The notes: generated by a model not told the origin, from the sequence alone. DNA of 64,000 nt from Chlorophyllum brunneum (GCA_963576785.1 OY756149.1:1364001-1428000); one strand, 5' to 3'; positions 1 through 11,616 are shown, counted from the first letter of the stretch. Made by a program: numbers and translations.

Positions 1-1237
1 AAATAAGGCGTCGGAGCCTATCGCAGTCGCCTGTAAATCCATCGTCACACCCTCAGCACCCGACCCAGAACCAGAGCCGGCAGCACCAGGTTCCTCGATA
101 GTCTCCAGTTGTCTATTCGCTAAAAGCACGAACAACTTTGGAGCCGTTCGCGTAACGGAGGCCAAGATGTGTAGAGCAGCTGTTTTGGACATGTTTGTTC
201 AAACGCCGCCACCGGTGATAGTAGAAGAGGGGTTGAGAGTTGAAGGGAGGGTAGATGTGAAGTTGAGTTTTTTGCGGGGCCATTACTGTGTGCGGATGTG
301 AGGGACGTATGTTCGATGTAGGTTGGTTCAAGGTCATATGGAGCCAAAGACGTCAGGTCGTGGTAGAGCCAGGAAAACCCTCGGGGCGGTGTTGGTTTAT
401 TCGTAGATTGTTGCGAGGTCATTGAGGAGGATTGACGAGTGGAAGTTCGGATGAGGACCACATTAGTGCGGGATTGATGTGGTCTATGGAAGAGATGATG
501 TGGATGTTGGGTGTAAGAGCTAGAAGTGAGGGGACAGACTTTGCGCGGGGGGTTCGTAGAACGGCGGGGTCGATGTGTGGATGGCGATGTACAAGTGAGG
601 TTGTTGGTCCGAAGGAGACGAAGAGAAAAGTGTGGATATCCGTTGAGCTTGTTTCTCGGGAATTGAGGGTGTCAGCTCGAGATCCTGGATTCCAGGTATA
701 TTCTCAATCTGACTGAGAAGGTCCTCGATAGTGAAATCAGGTTGGAAGCCATTGGCAACAACGACGTGCCCCTTTTTTGAACAGACATCCGTAGCGAACT
801 GATTACGCAGTTGGCGCTTGGAATCGTATTCATAGACAGAATGTTGAAGCCTTCTTGCAGTTCAAGGAGGGATCGCGAGAACAGACAGGTCCGGATGGGA
901 GGTGTCGAAACTATTGGTTGTGGGGTTTTGAGTCCAGGTTTTGCGGAGATAATGGCATTGTTATATTCCTCCGCCGTGAGAGGGAGAACGAGATTAGAGA
1001 AGACGTTAGAGGACATCTGTGCCCTCGGAGCAGTGTATGTGAAGTAGGTGTCAAAGGCCGTCTGGACTATGATATTAGACGATCCTTGAGCTTTAGCTTT
1101 CCCTTCGGAGAAATCTCTGGGAGTTCATCCCGGTCCGAACGCTCTTCCGAGTTTTCTGACTCATCTGGCATTCCGTTGTCGTTGGACGTTGCAGAGTCTT
1201 GCAGCTCCAAGCACTTTCTTTTGGTTCGCGGGGCCAT
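1..1237 (-). pseudogene. ORC2-like (origin recognition complex subunit 2) pseudogene, copy 1, 3' end outside the window
   Basis: Reading the complement from an ATG at 1237, segments in shifting frames match ORC2: an acidic Ser/Glu-rich N-terminus, then VQTAFDTYFTY, the GFNIL...SKR nucleotide-binding-like region, GHVVVANGFQPDFTIKDLL, LALTPNIHIISSIDHINPALMW and GFSWLYHDLTSLAPYD. ORC2 is a nuclear replication-initiation subunit. No single frame or convincing set of GT..AG introns joins these blocks. One frameshift lies in the GFNILCYGHGSKR motif: relative to the other copy at 45583-46985 one base is missing near 850. Several shifts are shared with that copy, so decay began before the duplication. 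This copy keeps 15 nt near 670-690 that the other has lost. A functional ORC2 is expected elsewhere. Confident of the ORC2 origin, fairly confident that it is dead. Confidence 0.75.
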
Positions 1238-1524
1238 GATCGGGTCGACGCGCTGAACTGATCAAAAGTCGCGTCCCTGGTCAGTGTTTGGTCCCGTGGA
1301 AGTTGGAAAACCACGTACTGAGCCTTGCTGAGCCTGTGTGGACAGTCCATCCGCTCGTAAATTTCCAGTTGAAATGTTTCGAAGGATCCAAAACCTACTC
1401 TGCAAGCCAGCCTGCCAGCTATGGACTGGATGAACCAGCTAGCTGATTATTTACGACTTGTGAAGGCTGATTACATAAGCACGTTCTGGTCGCGTTCTGT
1501 TCACGTCCAGCATCCTCCTCTGCA
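1238..1524. promoter_or_regulatory. Divergent intergenic region between ORC2 pseudogene and unknown gene
   Basis: About 290 bp separate the divergent starts at 1237 (-) and 1525 (+). The same spacing is kept in the inverted copy (45296-45582). It presumably holds both promoters; no individual element can be called with confidence. Confidence 0.35.
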
Positions 1525-2212
1525 ATGAGCGTCCTTCCCAAGGCGACAGTCGCCCAAACGAATGTCATTCGGGAGGGCATCAGAGTCATCCGCAAGGTTC
1601 TCGCCGAGCGTGACTGCTCGCAAGGCCTCAGCACCACCGAGCTCTACCAGCTCGCCCTCCTTGAGCCTGCCCCCCGAAGCTTCGAGGGAGACCCACGACT
1701 CTCCAGTCGACCCGAGGCCAAGAAAAGCATTACATTACCGCCACACAATGATCATCCCATTCGCTCGAAAGCGTGCGTTCTTGTTCTTGCTCTGCCTACT
1801 CTCCGACACTCATCCGACCATTCATAGGTTTTTGAAGCAACTTATCCTTCCAGCACTAGAAGGGAGCCGAGAAATTACCAAAGTTGTCGTTAACCGCGAG
1901 ATTACACTGCCTATTGCTGCAAAAGGCAAGAAGGGCAAAACTCTTACACGACCTACCAAGGAGAGTGCTGGCGCCTCCCCAGTAAACCCTGTACTCGTGA
2001 AGGCATGGGTTTGGAAGCCGTGTACTCCGCCCCCACCGAAGCCTCGACAGCAGGACACTCCCGCACCGTTTGGAGCCTCCGTTGGCGTTGGAGAGGATTG
2101 GTCGCACTTGAATAGAAGGAGACAGGGGTCTAGGGAAGAAAAAGTGCGACGGGATTTAGCAACGATGAAGCGGCTCCAGGCTCAGGATACACGGGCTGCA
2201 CAAATCTCGTAG
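1525..2212 (+). CDS. Unrecognised two-exon gene, 210 aa, copy 1
   Basis: Exon 1 is 1525-1772, intron 1773-1827 (55 nt, GTGCGT..TTCATAG), exon 2 1828-2212; the join keeps frame (GC|G, Ala). The 210-aa product starts MSVLPKATVAQTN, has a helical N-terminal region with GLSTTELYQLAL, a Pro/Lys-rich middle with KGKKGK, WVWKPCTPPPPKPR, and a basic C-terminal region DWSHLNRRRQGSREEKVRR. No signal peptide or membrane segment is evident once the hydrophobic stretch inside the intron is spliced out. Small size, basic charge and divergence from an ORC2 gene resemble conserved small fungal housekeeping proteins, but I do not recognise the family. A nearly identical gene lies inverted at 44608-45295, which keeps the same splice sites, supporting the model. 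Confidence 0.7.
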
Positions 2213-2875
2213 CAATCATAGACGGTATGTACATATATGAGTCTTGGGTACCTACATTGTTACTAACCGTTCCTTAGCAGTGACATGGTTATCGTTTGTT
2301 ATATCGATATTAATCTTTATATCCTCACCACCATTCGGACAACCCGATACATCGATCCCTTCTGATGAATGCTTATATCATTCAAGATGAGGAGAGGCCT
2401 CAGAATAATACCTGCAAACTAAATGGAGAATCGCTGTTCAGCGTTTGGCGTCCCAACCCTCCACCCCACCATGCACCAGTTGAACGTTTTTCTCTACATC
2501 TCAAGGATCTTCAATACGCGCCGATAGGTATCTCTGGCCTATTTACTTTTTTTCGCTCTTTGGTTCTTGTTTTCTAACAATCACATGTTCGAATTGCGCC
2601 CACGTATGGGTCGTGACTATACCACATTCATTCAGGCAACCAAGAATGTCATATGAGTCCGCGTGGTTGCCGATGGAAGCGGTTCGCATATTAATCAATC
2701 CTAATATAACCTCGTCCGGAATTTCTTTTTTTCTTTGGTCATGCGAGCCTGCGCAGTGCGGGTCAACTCGTTTTAGGCAGCACCTGCCGTATTCTGTCCC
2801 CTGTTGTCTCCAAAAGATCACTTTGGCCATTGCCTCTAGCGCCCCGAAGCATTCTTCTTACCCCAACGTGTACCC
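2213..2875. other. Intergenic, no gene supported
   Basis: 2213-2370 is the downstream end of the inverted duplication. 2371-2875 is single-copy in the window. Short ORFs exist on both strands (for example complement 2543-2830), but none has a recognisable motif, a paralogue in the window or a credible splice structure. The last part is the hydrolase 5' region. Confidence 0.4.
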
Positions 2876-4134
2876 ATGGACCAGCTTGTGAATATCCCTT
2901 GGAATGTTACCCCTTATCACAGTCTGAAGGCTAGTACGTAATAGCGTCTTCCGTGGTGTCTGTAATTGCCTATATGTTTTGCAGCGGTCGAGGCTTTTCG
3001 GCCATTGCTCGTGAAAAAACCGTCGGCGATTGCGAGCGTCGCGAAGAAGACCTTCAAGTACGGCGAGACTGACCGTCACTGCGTGTGTGTCTGACCTTGA
3101 AGTGTTTAATAATCCTAACCGTTCCATCACGTCCCCAGCTCGACATCTACTGGCCTCCTGACCCAGCGCCATCTGGTGGCAAAACCCCAATACTATTCTA
3201 TATCTATGGAGGTGGTTTCATTACTGGGGCCCGAAACCTCGCTCCATGGGAGGATATCGTGTATAGCTGCGTTGGTGCTTTCTTCGCGAAACATGGGTTC
3301 ATCACTGTCATCCCCGACTATCGGCTTGCACCAGAATTCAAGTACCCTACAGCCATAGGGGATGTGTTGGGCGCCATGGAATGGATACTGTCCCACGGAC
3401 CGGAACTCGTCACAGAGACAACTCCCAACCCGGACCTCGATTCGTTGATTGTAGCAGGTCATTCAGCTGGAGCTGTCCATGCCGCGACTCTGATTACGCA
3501 TCCGACTTTGATTCCCCTGGATTCAGACCTTCGCAAGAGGATTAAAGGCGTTATGTTGATGTCGGGCCCATACCATGTTCCTTCAGCGAGCGAAGTCGGC
3601 AGATTTTTGATGCATTGGGGCACAGAAGAAAACGCGAGAGAACAATCTGCCCTTTCGCTCCTCCTCGATTGGATCGACACACAGCCCAAGGACACTTTAC
3701 CCAAGATCTTGATGGTCGAAGCTCAATTTGAACCAGAGTGGATTTTTAGCATGGGCATTGATTACCATAGGGTTTTGGAATGGCACTTGGGGAAAGCCGT
3801 CGAGATGATTTTGGGTGATCGACATAATCACATCAGTCTATATTCTGCGCTGTGTAGTGGGGAAGGAGAAGAGTGGGGCGTGCAAGCCGCGGATTGGATG
3901 TGGAGGGTTCTCAGGGTGAGTTCGTCAGTCCAGAAACTTGTGGCAGTAGGCCAATGGTGTCTTTCGCAAATGTAGGGGACGTCAGAGGTAGCTGAGGCAA
4001 GTGCGGAGGCTGGTGTTCTGAAGGGTGTGAAGGAAACAAACGAGCACGAATGTCTGGGATGTCGCCAACGAACAAGCCAATCATTCACACTTCAACTTGG
4101 GACCCGTTCGACACCCTCGAAGGTGAGTACCTAG
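2876..4134 (+). CDS. Alpha/beta hydrolase fold-3 (HSL-like) esterase, intact copy
   Basis: Four exons: 2876-2933, 2985-3082, 3139-3915 and 3976-4134 (introns of 51, 56 and 60 nt, all GT..AG), giving 363 aa. The order is N-terminal cap, oxyanion-loop YGGGF (76-80; Tyr replaces the usual His of HGGGF), DYRLAPE (112-118), nucleophile elbow GHSAG with Ser161, and DRHNHIS near 279-285 with the probable catalytic His283. The usual acidic residue lies in the VEAQFEPEW stretch (246-253). There is no signal peptide, so it is probably a cytosolic ester or lactone hydrolase; substrate unknown. The C-terminal exon is the least certain: another splice at 4123 could lead into a conserved stretch at 4241-4433. 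It converges on the F-box relic downstream, and a decayed duplicate lies at 39549-40674. Confidence 0.85.
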
Positions 4135-4938
4135 CGGCTCATCAATGCTGATGTTTCGTTAACTCCTGAACCACTCAGACATTCATCAGGTGCGTTCGCT
4201 GGTTCTGTTGCTCTCTCTCTGTTGGCTCATTTCGCATAGGTGTCTTGGTTGCGGAAATAAGTGGACACGAGTATAAACCTCCTGAGCTGGCAGCAAACGA
4301 AGTGCGAAAATCTCACCCACCGCATGCGAGCTCTCCTATACATACACCAGGCACTAAGAAGTACTGCAGAAGACTTTTTGTTTCATTATTAGTTGCATTG
4401 CTTAGACCACCACCACTCGGGTATTTATTAAACTAGTCGGGTCAAGATGAGAGTGAGTACTAGTGAAGCTGTGTGTGCTTCAATTAATCTTGTCATCATG
4501 AGGTCGAGAATGTCAATGGTCGCGAAGAATTCGAAGCTTTTGAATGGTCCTGTAAAAGATAATCGCCGTGTACTTACCATCCTCCCATGAGTTGGTTTGT
4601 GAGCACTTAAGCCATGGTCAATGTAGGGAAGTTTGTAGGAGTCGGAGGGGGAGAGATCCAGTTGACTACGATGATTTAGCTTTGTCTGATACAAGGAAAG
4701 GTTGACAAAGTTGACTCAGGCCCGTCGTGGCAATCGGCATTCTTCCCCAACTAGGTAATTACACCAATATGTCGAGCTCATTGTTGAAAGGTTGATGTAC
4801 CTTGTAGTGGATAAGGAAACCCATGATGCAAAAGTATGAATTGGTGTCAACTACGCCCAAGTGTCAAATACACCACTTCGAAGACTATTAGCCCGATGTC
4901 GAACACCGAGACCCGGTAAGAACTGCTACAGCAGAGAA
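4135..4938. other. Duplicated intergenic stretch between hydrolase and F-box relic
   Basis: The whole stretch is repeated at 40675-41430. A 63-codon open frame (4245-4436) is conserved in both copies and contains KPPELAANEVRKS; it could be a 3' UTR or an alternative last exon of the hydrolase (splice 4123 to 4240 keeps frame). Nothing else coding is evident. Confidence 0.4.
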
Positions 4939-5896
4939 CTAAACGATACCGACAACCAGTAAAGTATGTACCGTATGAAGCAATAACAGCCGCCCCGTGT
5001 CCTCGTCGAGGTTGATGCGTGGCCGGGGCAGGGCTGGAGCTTGGCGAAAGGTAGGCAACCGCTGCTGGTCTGGTGGTGAAGCTGAGGCGCATTCCTGGCT
5101 GTTAATCCGAATAGTGCTGTCCGCTGCACTGAAGGATAGTGTTGCCGAGATGCCAAGCCTGAAGTCATCCCACTGCTGCTCAATATCACAAGTGCCCAGC
5201 TCGATAGTCGTGGGGGGAAGCCTCTTATCATGGGGTATCACGATTCCATAAAGCCTTCCTTCCATCACGCGATCTAGCATGGTAATCCGTGATGTTCCAG
5301 GAAACCAGCGAGTCTCCGATTGTGTCCGACATGCCGCCGGGATAGCACACAGCAGTTTGATGGACGTTGGCGTACTCCAGCTCAAAGATATAAAGCGAGC
5401 TGGGTCTTCCAGAATGGATGGCAAATATATTGCAATCAATGAATTCCATGAGCTAGAGAGACCTGGTGAACGAGTTGGGAAATCACGAGACAACACGGAA
5501 CAGACCAATAGACCCCCTTCGTATGGATGGACGCTAGAGTCAATCAAGGAGTACTCAAGGTGCCCCAGGGCCTGGTGATAGTCGTAAACCTCAATCTCTC
5601 TGTTCTTCACCCCAGGACCCTGCCAGACTTGGACAAGGTAGTGGTCATTGAGAGTCATTCCTCTGGAGGTCTTACCGGGCCGGAAACATCGAAAGATAGC
5701 AATCATTGTGGCAACCAAAGTAGCATCTGCACCATGGCCGGCAAGGTCCACTTGGTATATGTACATTCGTGAGTTTTCTATAGAGGTCTGAGCCAAACTG
5801 GGAGAGCTGGAGACTAAACCTACACACCTTCTTCCCAGATAAAACCTGCAATATGAAAGGAGAGTCGTGGTGCTTGCTGATCTATCCAGACCCTGT
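4939..5896 (-). pseudogene. F-box family gene A, 5' half removed by an LTR
   Basis: The complement of 5896-4939 holds the end of exon 2 (RLSFHIAGFIWEEG), exon 3 from 5787 (QTSIENSRMYIYQVDL..), an intron with a TAG acceptor (CTCTCTAG) and exon 4 (MEFIDCNIFAI..) to a stop at 4939. The F-box itself is missing because a copia LTR begins at 5897 inside exon 2. One extra base near 5375 (GAGTACGCC against GAGTCGCC in copy B) shifts the frame in exon 4, so the gene is dead. Its value is as an outgroup: it retains the ancestral state of the 76-bp block altered in copy B. Confidence 0.85.
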
Positions 5897-6096
5897 ATGT
5901 TGAAGTTTTGGACATATTCTAGAAATAGACTATGAAGTCATTATGATAATAATAGACTGATCTGTTACTTTCCAGTAACTTCAAATCCATAGTAACTTCC
6001 TATGAGTTGCTCTGCATACGATGAAAGTCATAAGTACTTGATAGATTATTCTACAAAGTACCAATGACTAGTATACTATGTTCTGCAGTACTCTGC
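5897..6096 (+). mobile_element. Copia-A LTR, 5' 200 bp only
   Basis: Starts TGTTGAAGTTTTGG, the 5' terminus of the copia-A LTR (complete copies are about 572 bp), and is cut at 6096 where the gypsy LTR starts. The remainder is not found on the far side of the gypsy element, so this junction is not a simple nested insertion. Confidence 0.85.
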
Positions 6097-6389
6097 TGTT
6101 ATGACCTTAGTCTGAGACTCAGGTTGCAAGTCTTTGGATAAAGACAAGGAAGTAGAGAAGAGAGTAAGGGATGATACAATTGGTAAAGTGTAAGGAATAC
6201 ATCAAGTATTACTACACTTTATATACTAGTGGTACGAGCTAAGAATAAAGGATCAGAGTAAAGGAGTCATAGGAAACGAGTAGACTGAGTCAGTAAGAGT
6301 ACAGCCATGAGGGATGAAACAGATACGTAGGAATGATAAATGTGACAGGCACATGATAGGAATGTACTGTCTATCTATAGTTCATAACA
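6097..6389 (-). repeat. Gypsy 3' LTR
   Basis: 293 bp, TGTTATGACC..TTCATAACA on the plus strand. It is the 3' LTR because the element is read on the complement. Confidence 0.92.
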
Positions 6390-6392
6390 ATA

Positions 6393-6408
6393 CCTCTCTT
6401 TTTACTTT
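6393..6408 (-). other. Gypsy polypurine tract
   Basis: On the complement an A/G-rich run (AAAAAGAGAGG) ends a few bases before the 3' LTR, the expected primer site for plus-strand DNA synthesis. Confidence 0.7.
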
Positions 6409-6808
6409 CATGACCCCATGAAATACTGTAGTTTACTTGTCATCTTGTTCTTTGTGTAAGGTGTTGACAAGTTGATGTTTGGTAGGACCAATCATTGGGG
6501 TTCCTGATTTGTGTCGACATCCAATCCAAAAGGGGGCATGGTCTTGGCCTCCTCTGAAGAGGGCTATGGTGCGTCCTTTGAATGTAGTGGTATAGTGCTC
6601 GATTTGATCTTCGGTGGACTGAGCATTGAGGAGGTTGTTAAGTTCTTGTTCAAATTCTGCGTCATTGGCTGGGAAGGGGGTGGGCTTGCGTTCAGTGTGC
6701 ATGGTGTGTTGTAAAGGTAATCGGCGAAGTTTATGGTGCAGTGGATACAGTGTGAGGTGCGTCAAGTGTAGTGATCTCTTGTAACACAGGGTTTGTTGTT
6801 CATAACTG

Positions 6809-7105
6809 TCACTTTTTACCTCCTCTTTTTATAGGTTTCGTCCTCAAAATCTTGTCTAAAAATTCTTGAACTGCCTCCTTAGCATTTCCTAACTCTGACT
6901 CATTCTCCCATGTGTCTTCTTCGGAGGTATACCCTTTCCAGTGTACTAGGAATTGATTTCGTTGTCCTCTTTTGCGATGTCCTTGGATTTCATCTACCTC
7001 ATATTGCTCTTCATTGTTGATGATCTCGGGTATCAGTGATAGTGGGGTGCACTGGTTGTTGAACTCAGGTTTTTGATAGGGGAAGAGGAGTCTGCTGTTA
7101 AACAC
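6809..7105 (-). pseudogene. Gypsy pol C-terminus: chromodomain
   Basis: The complement encodes EEQYEVDEIQGHRKRG..FLVHWKGYTSEEDTWENESEL, a chromodomain with the Y..W..Y aromatic pattern and the WKGY motif. In chromoviruses it follows integrase and directs integration to heterochromatin. The frame is the pol frame. Confidence 0.85.
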
Positions 7106-7117
7106 ATCGTATATTGC

Positions 7118-8068
7118 TCATGTTTCAGGTAATTCCAATTGGTAGCTTGTTTTGCCTATTTTTGCTTTTATCCTGAATAGTCCATATTGTTTGTGATCCA
7201 GCTTTTTGGTTGGTCTTGTTGTCCTGATATTACTTGCTTCGAGCCAAACCTGTTCTCCTGGGGCATATTTGTGTTCTGGCTTAGTGCTGTTGTGTTTCCC
7301 CATTTGTTCCTGACTGCATTGTAACATTTTTGTTGCTTCTTATCACATGTTTTGTAACTTCTGTATTCACTCTGTGATTGCAGGTGCTTTGGTAATGGTC
7401 ATTATATCTCCTTTCCAAGGGTGTCGTCCATAAACTATTTCGAATGGTGAATATCCGGTGGCTGTGTGGGTTTTGTCGTTGTATTGGAATTCTGCTGTGG
7501 CTAGCCATTTTTTCCAATTGTCTTGTGCATGGTTTATTATGTTTCTGAGGTATGTTTCAACCTCCTGGTTGATGCGCTCTATTTGACTGTCAGTTTGTGG
7601 ATGGTATGCCATGGATAAGTTTTGCTGGGTTCCCGTTGCTTGGCATAATTCTGCCATGAATTTGGATGCGAATTGTGGGCCTCTGTCACTGATAATTCTT
7701 CGGGGTATTCTGTGTGTTCTCCATATGTCATCTTGATAGATATCTCCTAGTTCCTCAGACATTAAGGTAGTGTTGACTGCATGTAATCTAATCATTTTGC
7801 TGAAATGATCGACTATGACAAGTATTGCATCATATCCTTCTGACTCAGGTAGTGGTCCTATCATGTCGATTGATATCTCCTCCCAAGGTTCCGCTGGTGT
7901 CGGTAGTGGATGGAGATGTGTTGTCGGTCTTATTCGGAGTATTTTGTTTTGTTGGCATGTTTCACATCCTCTGATGTATTGTTTGACGTTGTTGCACATC
8001 TGGGGCCACCAATAACTCCATCTAAGGAGTTCAATCATTCGATGTTGTCCTGGATGTCCTACATCCAT
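7118..8068 (-). pseudogene. Gypsy integrase
   Basis: On the complement from 8068: zinc-binding GHPGQHRMIEL..CETCQQNK, then the catalytic core with D (SIDMIGPLP), D (ISDRGPQFAS) and E (DSQIERINQE), all three present, then a C-terminal domain (EQVWLEASNIRTTRPTKKLDHK..GLFRIKAKIG) at 7327-7118. The frame is broken by stops between these parts, for example a TGA at about 8090 read as CGA in an intact element. Confidence 0.85.
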
Positions 8069-8608
8069 TTTGTCATGGTGTTGTCATAGTATTTCTTGTC
8101 ATATTTGGTTGTTGGGTAGGACATATATTCTTCCTTCGAACATCGGTACTCCATCTGTTTCCCATATCTCCTTTGGTCGCTTCTCTTTTTCTTTTAACCA
8201 TTGTGTTTCTCTTCTTGTCTCCTTTTGTATTTGGTGTTTCAGATCTTCTTCCCCTGAGATTTCCCAAATTTGTCAAATTGTGGTGATCATGCTGTCGTCG
8301 AATAAGTGGTCAGGTAGTAGGGTGATGTCGGTGTTGTCTCAAGTAGTGTCCATTTTTGTTAGTCTTGACAAGACATCAGCTTTTGTGTTGGTTTTTCTGG
8401 GGATATGTTTTAGCATGTAGTGGTACTCTTGTAGCTCCATTTGCCACCTTGCTTGTCGTCCTGTGAGTTGTTGAGGTTTTCGGAAATATTCCAGGTTTTT
8501 GTGATCGGTCCATATTTCGAATGGTTCATCTGCATTGAGTAGATATTGTCTCCAGATCTTGATTGCTTCTTGAATGGCGAGTAACTCCTTATCGTAGATT
8601 TGATAGTT

Positions 8609-9427
8609 TCATTCTGCGGGTGTCATCGTTCTTGAGTGGAATGCGATCGGGTGCCAATGTTCTTCTTGTTTTTGCAATAATACCACTCCTACTCCATATC
8701 CTGATGCATCCACTTCTACCCTGTATTGACCCTTGTCCTGTGGCATTGCTAATACCGGTTTGCTTGTGATTTTTTCCTTGATCTTTTCGAAGGCTTGTTG
8801 TTGTTGTTCCTTCCATGCCCATTGTATGTCTTTTTTCTTCAACTCGTGTAGCGGGGCTGCTATATTGCTGAAGTCGTGAATGAATTGTCGATAGAAGTTT
8901 GTGAATCCTAGGAATTTTTCAACATCTTTTAGGGATTTGGGTGTTGGCCATTCTTTCACCACTTTCACTTTCTCCTCCTCCATTTTAACGCTGCCTTGTC
9001 CAACCACAAATCCTAGTATAGGTATTTCTTTTGCATCGAATACACATTTCGATCTTTTGAAATATAGTTGGTGTTTCGCCACAATGTCGAGAAATCATTT
9101 TGTTCTGTTTTCCAGTTCCTGTTGTGTGGTTCCCAGTATGACAAAATTGTCCATGTAGTTGACAACTGCTCCTTCATGTAGCATTTCCCAAAATACAGTA
9201 TTCATCATCCTTTGGAACGTTGCTGGTGAGTTACTCATTCCAAAAAACATGACCATTGGTTTGAATAGTCCATTGTTTGTTACAAATGCTGCTTTCCATT
9301 CATTACCTTCTCTTATCCTGACGTTATTGTATCCCCATATAATGTCGAGTTTGTTAAAGACTTTTGCGTTCTTGAGTTTATCGATAACTTTGCTTATGAG
9401 TGGAAGTGGCATTTTGTCTTTAATCAT
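8609..9427 (-). pseudogene. Gypsy reverse transcriptase and RNase H
   Basis: The complement of 9427-9095 gives the RT fingers/palm (FGMSNSPATFQRMMN) and NYMDNF, where the second catalytic Asp of YMDD is Asn (a G to A change). 9082-8609 covers thumb/connection (FLGFTNFYRQFIHDFS) and RNase H (VEVDASGYGVGVVLLQ). A stop lies between them. The element cannot encode active RT. Confidence 0.85.
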
Positions 9428-9712
9428 GTGTTCATTTAGCTTCTTGTAGTCTTGTACTAGTCGTTTGGTTCCATCTTTCTTGGGTATGAAGAAGCATAGT
9501 GTAGCATAGGGGGATTGTGATGGTCGAATTCATCCTGAGGCGATATTTTCATCGAGGAATGTTTGCAGTTCTTGCTTCTCCATTAATGTCATTGGATAGA
9601 CCTTGGACTGTAATACCAGTGGTGCGTCTTCTGTCAAGTTTATTTCGTGGTCCCATATTGTATGCTCTGGTAGTTTGTCAAAGTTCTTTTTGTTGAACAG
9701 GTGCATATATGG

Positions 9713-10225
9713 CTACAGGTATGTCAGTAGGTCCTCTGGGTTTGTTTGGTTGGTTTTCTTTTCCTCTATATGTTCTTTTACCATGCATATTCTTTTGTTG
9801 AACCATATATCGTTGTGGTGGGTGGTGCAATCCTTCGGACATCTATTGAAGCATATTATGTTGTTTGTCCAATCAATTTCTGGGTTGTGCTTGACTAGCC
9901 AATCGTGTCTGAGATATAGGTCTGCGCTTTCTAGTTGTGTTACCATTGCTTTGATTTCTTCTGTGTGTTTACCATTGCTTAATACCAGTTGTGCCGTATC
10001 TGTTATTTCTCCCTTCTTGTTTTCGGTTCCGTTGGCATTGATTACTCGTATTGGGGTTTCGAGGGGCTTAGTCGTAATCTGTTCTTCTTCTACTATCCTC
10101 TGTGCTATGCACATGTGTGTACATCCGGAATCCACCAGTGTGGTGATTTGCTTAGGTCCTTTCTTTGTTCTGATTGTTGAATCGAGGAGAAGTTCGTGTG
10201 TCGAGTTTCGTTTTTGCAGAATCAC
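9713..10225 (-). pseudogene. Gypsy aspartic protease region
   Basis: The complement encodes TLVDSGCTHMCIA, the D-S/T-G active-site motif of retropepsins, then a long Glu/Lys-rich linker toward RT. It lies in the pol frame; upstream in-frame TGA codons separate it from the gag/pol junction. Confidence 0.8.
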
Positions 10226-10284
10226 ATATCATCTATTGTGACATAAAACAGAAACTCTAGGTTTATTGGCTCATGGGTTTGCGC

Positions 10285-11523
10285 CTACTCAGAGCCTTCA
10301 ACAAAATCCTCTTTTGTCTCTTCTTCTATCTCCTCGGTAACTTCTCTGATGTGCGCTTTCTTTGGTGCTTTACAGTTCTTCGAGATGTGGCCCTGTTTGC
10401 TACAGTTATAGCACATTATTTTGGTGTATGCTATCTTCGTCTTCTTGTGGCAGTATTTGGCAATATGCCTGTAGAGGTTGCAGTTAAAGCACTTTGGTTT
10501 ACCATTCTGATCAGTGTCTGCCCTCTCTCTACCAATTTCCATTGGTTGTCCTCCACTTCCATAGGTGACTCCTGTGCTTGTTCTGATGTCTCCTCATGTG
10601 ATATCCATTGTTTTGTATCCTTGTCCTACTGCAAGGATGGTATTTCTCCATTTGCTGTATGTGTCGGGGATTGAGGCTGCCGGATAGCCTACAATAGTTC
10701 AGATAATGTCTGCTCTGGTATGTTGTTTGAGAAGGAATATGGCATGCATGTCATCGGTTCCTGCTTGGGTCTTCAATGCTTCGAACTCTATTAAGAAGTC
10801 TGTGGTGTTCCTCTTTCCCTGTTTGAACAACTCGATTTCCCCTTCTGCTATTGCTTTCCTATTCCCCAAGGAGAAGGTAGCTACCATCTCCTTTGTGAAG
10901 TCCTCGAATGCCAGTGTTTTCTTATCTTGAATTGTTTGTAATTTGGCATTGGCATAGGGACCTGCAAGTCCCTCTTTCATTCGAGCTAATATTCTGATTA
11001 TCTTTTGCTCATTATCATCGATTTTGTTGAAGAGTGTCCATAAGGACATTGCCCTCCACCAATCATCAAATTTGGTTCTATCTCCATTGAAATATCCTGG
11101 TTCTGGGGCTAGGTTCTTTGGGAAGTTGATTTCATCGGCCATCTCTGATTCTCTTTCTGGTTTACTGTGTTCGTTTTCGTAGGTCTTGGCGACTTCTATG
11201 TCAGATGTGGCTTCGGCAATTTCTGTATCGAATGGGGTCTTGGCGACTTCTATGTCGAATGTGGTCTCGGCGATTTCTGTATTGAATGGGGTCTTGGCAA
11301 CTTCTATGTCAAATGTGGTCTCAGCAACTTCTGTGTTGAATAGAGTCTCAAAAAGTGCTGTATCTTCTTCTATACTGTGGTCGGATTTCTGCCATTTAAG
11401 GCCTTCAGGAATTTCTGATTCTGTTCATCGTTTGGATCCAGTGGTTACTGGTGATCCCTGGATATCTGTTGGTCTCAGAGCTCTTGGTCTTCTTGGTGTT
11501 CTTGATGAGCTACTGCTGCTCAT
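10285..11523 (-). pseudogene. Gypsy gag with triple N-terminal repeat and two CCHC knuckles
   Basis: The gag frame starts at ATG 11523 (MSSSSSSRTPRR..). After an in-frame TGA come three 18-residue repeats (VAKTPFNTEIAETTFDIE-like; DNA about 11190-11345), the gag helical domain (YFNGDRTKFDDWWRAM..; MADEIN at 11142 is internal), and two zinc knuckles CFNCNLYRHIAKYC and CYNCSKQGHISKNC at about 10485-10370. A TAG ends the frame at 10285, and pol continues one base back (-1). Gag coats genomic RNA in virus-like particles. Confidence 0.85.
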
Positions 11524-11603
11524 ATACTGTTGTCCTGGTCAGAGGCTATTATTCCAAGCCTAGCTACGAATAGTAGTACCTCTCTTGCAAGGTGAGTTGA
11601 ATG

Positions 11604-11615
11604 ACACTTTACCAA
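11604..11615 (-). other. Gypsy primer-binding site, self-primer type
   Basis: One base inside the 5' LTR end, the complement reads TTGGTAAAGTGT. This is the perfect 12-nt reverse complement of ACACTTTACCAA, which lies inside the LTR (complement of 11700-11711) at the distance from the TATA box where transcription should begin. No tRNA 3' end is recognised. Confidence 0.8.
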
Positions 11616-11616
11616 A

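Larger units (their letters stand above)
1..2370. repeat. Inverted segmental duplication, arm 1 (partner 44450-46804)
   Basis: Base 1 aligns with 46804 and base 2370 with 44450 in reverse complement, with only a few percent mismatch and a 15-nt length difference inside the ORC2 pseudogene. The left end is cut by the window. Homology stops abruptly after the octamer-scale sequence TCTGATGAAT at 2361-2370. The arms are about 42 kb apart. Confidence 0.92.
3045..5896. repeat. Direct segmental duplication, copy 1 (partner about 39549-42390)
   Basis: The hydrolase from exon 2 onward, the intergenic stretch and the F-box gene up to 5896 align colinearly with 39549-42390. The left edge of the partner is cut by the copia-B LTR; the right edge of this copy is cut by a copia LTR at 5897. 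All 33.6 kb between the copies is retroelement sequence. Confidence 0.92.

Noticed and set aside
2543..2830. 95-codon frame on the complement between the unknown gene and the hydrolase
   Set aside because: No paralogue, motif or splice support; overlapping frames of similar length exist on the other strand.
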